NCBI RefSeq assembly: GCF_030463565.1
Contig: NC_134643.1
Location: 77,063,721-77,127,720, forward strand
Direction of reading: 5' to 3'
Origin: Pelecanus crispus
Lineage: Eukaryota > Chordata > Aves > Pelecaniformes > Pelecanidae
Length of the DNA: 64,000 nt
This document shows, piece by piece, positions 59,936 to 64,000 of the stretch. Position 1 is the first letter of the stretch, and every line of letters begins with the position of its first letter. Under the pieces are notes generated by a model. That model made no database searches and was not told the origin of the DNA. It worked only from the letters and a program-made list of their open reading frames with translations. A program made the translations under genes and the position numbers.

Positions 59936-62900
59936 AATCGGGCAGTTTTTGAACAGATGCACCTATGTCTCTAGTAAGTTCATGTGCACGAGCGCAAGGA
60001 CGTGTGTGTTTCAGCAGCCACCTTGGTGCATTTTGATGGGTGGCAAAGTATAATTTCAACTGGCCTTTTATTGAACAGGAAAAAAAAAAAGACATTTGCA
60101 AGGCATTTTTTCTTGGCTTAAGGATGTACTTTTCACTTTGTGTGTATGTAAGTATTATTATTAACCATGTGGAAGCTGCTCAGCTGAACAGAAAGATAGG
60201 TTAGATGGAGAAGTTGACAGAAGAGGAAAATATTTTTCTTCAAAGATTAATCAGACTTTAAAATAAGTGATGAAAGTAAAAGGAGCATGTGGAAAAGATC
60301 AGAATAAGTACATTCTTTATCTTCAAAGAGTCTCCAAAAGTAATAAGTGAAGTTCCTGCTCTCCTGGAAGGGGAACAAGCTCAAATGTGTGTTACAGGAA
60401 GAATGGGATTTCCAGAAGATTTCATGGGTGGCCCAACGCCTCTTCCACTGAGGACTGACCTGAGTGAGACCAGATGGGGTCCCATGCACAGCATGGGAAA
60501 TGCCCACAACAGGCTCTTGTGCTGAGGAGTAGCTGCCATAGACACAGATGTGAGGGTCAGAGCAGAAGATTTTGCAGCCTAGAAGATCATGCTGCAAAAA
60601 CTCGCTGCTCCTCAACTCTTTCCTCTCATGGATGTGTCTCCTTGCACCAGTTCCACGGGCCCTGCCTACTTCTTGGAGCCAGAAAGGATGGGACAGGTAC
60701 GTTGCAGAGAGCCAATATCCTCTTCTGCTTTGTCAGCTTCTGTTTCTCGCCATCCTGCATGAGGCAATTTACTCCCCCTGTTATAGCAATCCCTTTCTGT
60801 TTAATATTTATAGCAATCTCTTTCTGCTTAATTCATAGTATGGACCCTGAGAACGTAACTGTCTTCTCCCAGATGCTTGCATAGCCAGAACTCTTGGGAC
60901 TTTCTCTAGGAGATGGTCGCAACCAAAAACATATGAGAATACACAATTTCTTGTGTGCTGAAAGAGGTTATTATCAGTCCTCTTCAGTAACCAGCACAGG
61001 CAGTGCCTCTCCAGCTCTGTTCCTTACCCAGCATATCAGCGCCTGTCTCCCTTCTCTGACAAACACTGTTAATCTGACTAACACCAGTACACTACAGTGA
61101 TGCAGATTAAGACTGAGCATACATTTCCACATGCCCATCATTTAGCATCCAGTAAAAAAAGTGTTCAGAAGTACTTATTAAAATTACTTGTACATTTAAT
61201 AAAATATCTGTATCAATTAATTGCTAATAAGTAGTTCAAAGCTGACTCAGAACTGAATTAATAATTTAACACTAATAACTTATTCAATTAATTTAGCCTC
61301 TTTGCCTTCTTCTGGAATGACTTCTCAAGAGCTATCCTCTTTCTGTGTCCAGGCAAGGATCTTCAAATCTGTCTTTGAAATTACTTTAATTCTTTCCCTC
61401 TCTTGAGATGTTATTACTTCACAAGACTGATCTTATACAATTTATTACAAGTATTTCATACTAAAAATTCAAGTACTGTTGAGAATTATGATGAGTGAAT
61501 TTTTTTTTCCTGTTCCCTCATTCACGGTCGTTCTTTTCATTTTAAGGAATGTTTAAAAAAAGCCCTCTGAAACTCTGCATTTTTTGGGGACAGACAGCAG
61601 GGAGAGCAGAGGAAGCAGGTAATTGGTTATTGGAATTTGGGAATGTATCACAGATTTTCCTCTCTGACACAAAGGACTGGCTGAGACAGCATCACATTGG
61701 AAAAAACAGGTGACTGTGAGATTACTGCATTTGCAAAAAGATACACACAGCATTTTAGATACCACAGGTTTTTTTTTTTTTTTTTTCTTTCTCACTGCAG
61801 GAAAATAATGGCACAATGAAAAATATGCTGAAATCACTGAAAACTTTTGAGTCTTTCAGTTGACTTTAGAGAGCTATTTATGTCATCTGAGATGCCAATA
61901 CATAGAATTGCTTGGTGAACATTGACATTTTAAGGACAGACACTATATAAATGTTGAGTACTATACATGTACCCAGCTTCACATTGAAGAATTAAAAATG
62001 TTTTTTCCTTCTGTAGCTGGTCCTTAGTAGTGAACAAGTAGAGCCCGAATGAGTTGAAAAATTGAGGGAGAGAGGCAAAGTACCCAGAACGGTGACCTTT
62101 ATGTAATGCACCCAAAAGACACCATGACAGAAGATCCACAGGCTTTCAGATGAGGAATCTGTGACCCATGTGGCTTCAGTCCAGGCTGAAGCCTCACTGT
62201 TAGCAAATAAAGCTGTAGGCTACAGACACAGCACTTGCTTCCAAATAAGAAGAAAATAAAACTAAATAGCAGCCATCGTTCCTGTTTCTTAATGCCTGCC
62301 TTGTATTCATTTCTCCCTGATGAAAATGGTTGATCAGCATAATACTTTCTCTGGTTTGCTAGAGATTTAGGTTTTGTATAATACTGCTAGCTTGGGAAGA
62401 TACTGTGCTTTGATGGTCTCTTAGTTAATTATTTTCATGCAACTTGAATTAAAATTTTGCTCATTAAATATTTCTAGAGATGAGCTTGAGGCATGGCATT
62501 TGGAGGTGTTTTTCTCTGAAGTTCAGGAGACATTGCATCCAAGTTTTTAACGCCACTAGCTAGGATAGAGGACTGAAGATCAACTGCTAGCAGTGCCATT
62601 GAACTGCAGTGCCTTAAGAAAATAATTTTATCTTTCTGTACCTCTGTTTCTCTGTTTGAAATTAAAACTAATTACAATAGTACCTGCATTTTGTAATGCA
62701 ATTTGTGTAACCTGGGTTTGGAACCTGGAAGTTGTTAAATGTTGTTCTTAGATCCATTGTGAGAGAGCTCCTGTCTGGCATTTTGGGTTTGGTCCATTTT
62801 AACTTGTTTCATTTTGAAATTTACTCACAATAAATATTCAGCTCTTCAGGTAACCAGGGTGCCAGCCAGCACAGTCAGATCTACTGACACATGAAGCAAA

Positions 62901-63775
62901 AATTATAAACTTCACATTACGTAGGTAACTTGTGTTACTTCACAAATAAGTAAATAAGTCACAAGCAATAACACAAAACAAAAAGGATGTTATCCGCTTT
63001 GCCTAAGTGTATTTCAGCTGCCCAAGTAACAAGAAACCAAAGAAAAACAAAATAATTGTTCAAAAATCTAGTAGGCTGGCACTTACCACTCTAGCTGCTT
63101 ACTAGAGCGATAAAGAATTCCCTCCAGCCTTGCAGAGAGCTGGAGTTACCAGTTAGCTGCATTGCAGTTCTAGGTCTCAAGCACTGCACAGTCCCTGAAC
63201 GTCGGCACAGTCAGGGAAAAGGCTGGACTCGGAGCCAGTCAACTTCACCTGGGCACGTGGGGAGAAACAAATCACCTTTTCAGAGCTGCAACAACTTGCT
63301 TCCATTCACCCTCCTGTCGGAAGCGAAAAGGTAGCAGACCCGCGCTTACAAGGATCTGAGCAGGTGTCACCCGCCGTTTGGCGTTCTCCGAACAGCACTG
63401 CTTTCCCCTGAAGGCTCAGTCGAGCCCAGAACCCCTAAGAAAACATGATCAGATTATGCTGTGGAATGATTTATGTTTATATACATATGGTGGGTGGGTG
63501 TATTCATATAAAAATGTTTGATGTCCATTAATCAAACATGCCCATGATGGAATATAAAATGTACCACTGAACTTTGAAATGAAACTTTTCAGCTCTTTAA
63601 AATTAACTGATGTCCCACTGCAGCAAAGTGGCTGGCCAATTATTTCTATGTCATTAAGCAGGGGTTTTGTCAGCATGTAGAGACCCAAACTCCCCAGTAA
63701 CCCCGGACTGACTTCAGCATGAGTCAGGCACCAAAATCTCTCTGATGTACCAGAGAACCTGAAGGTGTTTACAAT

Positions 63776-63896
63776 CTAAATAGACAGCAGGCTTTTTTTG
63801 TATTTTAATTCATTAATAAAGGCCTTGAGCAACTCCCTGTGGAAGGGGAAGTGGAGCTTGGGTTTGTAAGTGTCCATCTGGAACACTGTGCAGTAC
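63776..63896 (-). CDS. Possible terminal exon of an unidentified gene
   Basis: A strong minus-strand acceptor (cttttctgccttgcag) opens 121 bp: one base, 39 codons and a TAG stop. The product starts YCTVFQMDTYKPKLHFPFHR and continues with an amphipathic ELLKAFINELKYKK segment. Residue composition and the lack of low complexity look protein-like. I do not recognise the protein, and no upstream exon is inside the window. It could be the last exon of a gene extending past the right edge, or chance. RASSF8, the usual neighbour, would be expected on the opposite strand and does not match. Confidence 0.25.
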
Positions 63897-64000
63897 CTGC
63901 AAGGCAGAAAAGGAGGTATTCCTAATAGGTCAAGAAGTGCAAAGTGGCTCGGGGATGAGGCAAGGCTGTGCCTCTGCATTGCTTTTTCTTTTGCTCCAGA

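Larger units (their letters stand above)
57561..63775. other. Non-coding stretch near the right edge
   Basis: Two MIR-like relics near 59.2 and 59.9 kb, a (GTTT)n run near 58.55 kb, an A-run near 60.08 kb and a T-run near 61.77 kb. No exon was recognised. Confidence 0.5.

Noticed and set aside
1..64000. CRISPR arrays, operons or prokaryotic mobile systems
   Set aside because: No spaced direct repeats, no ribosome-binding-site-led gene clusters; introns, CR1 and an avian ERV show a vertebrate nuclear genome.

Overview
This window is nuclear DNA from a bird, probably a passerine. It is about 60% A+T, intron-rich and almost free of long open frames. It carries CR1 LINE 3' ends with the avian ATTCTATG-type tail, an avian endogenous retrovirus LTR, and a composite SINE made of a tRNA-Ile head on a CR1 tail. 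That SINE resembles the TguSINE1 family described from passerines. No prokaryotic or viral genome organisation is present.

The one gene I can establish runs on the minus strand from 50.8 kb down to at least 30.4 kb. Seven exons (50725-50837, 46469-46674, 42170-42368, 38370-38627, 34506-34692, 31947-32066, 30423-30640) all have acceptable splice signals and join without breaking the reading frame across all six junctions. They give about 433 residues: the end of a coiled coil, a long Ser/Thr-rich linker, then a complete lamin-tail Ig-like domain followed by a charged tail. The best match is LMNTD1 (lamin tail domain containing 1, formerly IFLTD1), which in vertebrates lies between KRAS and RASSF8. 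The 5' end (coil start, promoter) and the true 3' end are not settled; weak candidates are listed for both.

Layout: 1-14.97 kb is non-coding with old SINE-like relics. At 14.97-16.15 kb there is an ERV 5' LTR, a lysine-tRNA primer-binding site and a decayed leader. At 20.1-21.7 kb there is a cluster of CR1 pieces and a tRNA-derived SINE, including a near-identical 255-bp duplication. At 21.7-30.4 kb the DNA is unannotated apart from a probable hAT MITE at 28.5 kb and a possible last LMNTD1 exon near 29.7 kb. From 30.4 to 50.8 kb lies LMNTD1, with an ancient CR1 tail, a degraded LINE reverse-transcriptase relic and MIR-like pieces in its introns. From 50.8 to 64 kb is upstream sequence with a CpG-richer island at 57.1-57.6 kb carrying an RFX X-box, a YY1-like site and an octamer, which is a possible promoter or enhancer.

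The most unexpected signals are two exon-like segments on the plus strand (45.5 and 57.1 kb) that are phase-compatible with each other, a possible terminal exon of a further minus-strand gene at 63.8 kb, and the recent duplication inside the CR1 cluster. I do not see a novel multi-gene system here.
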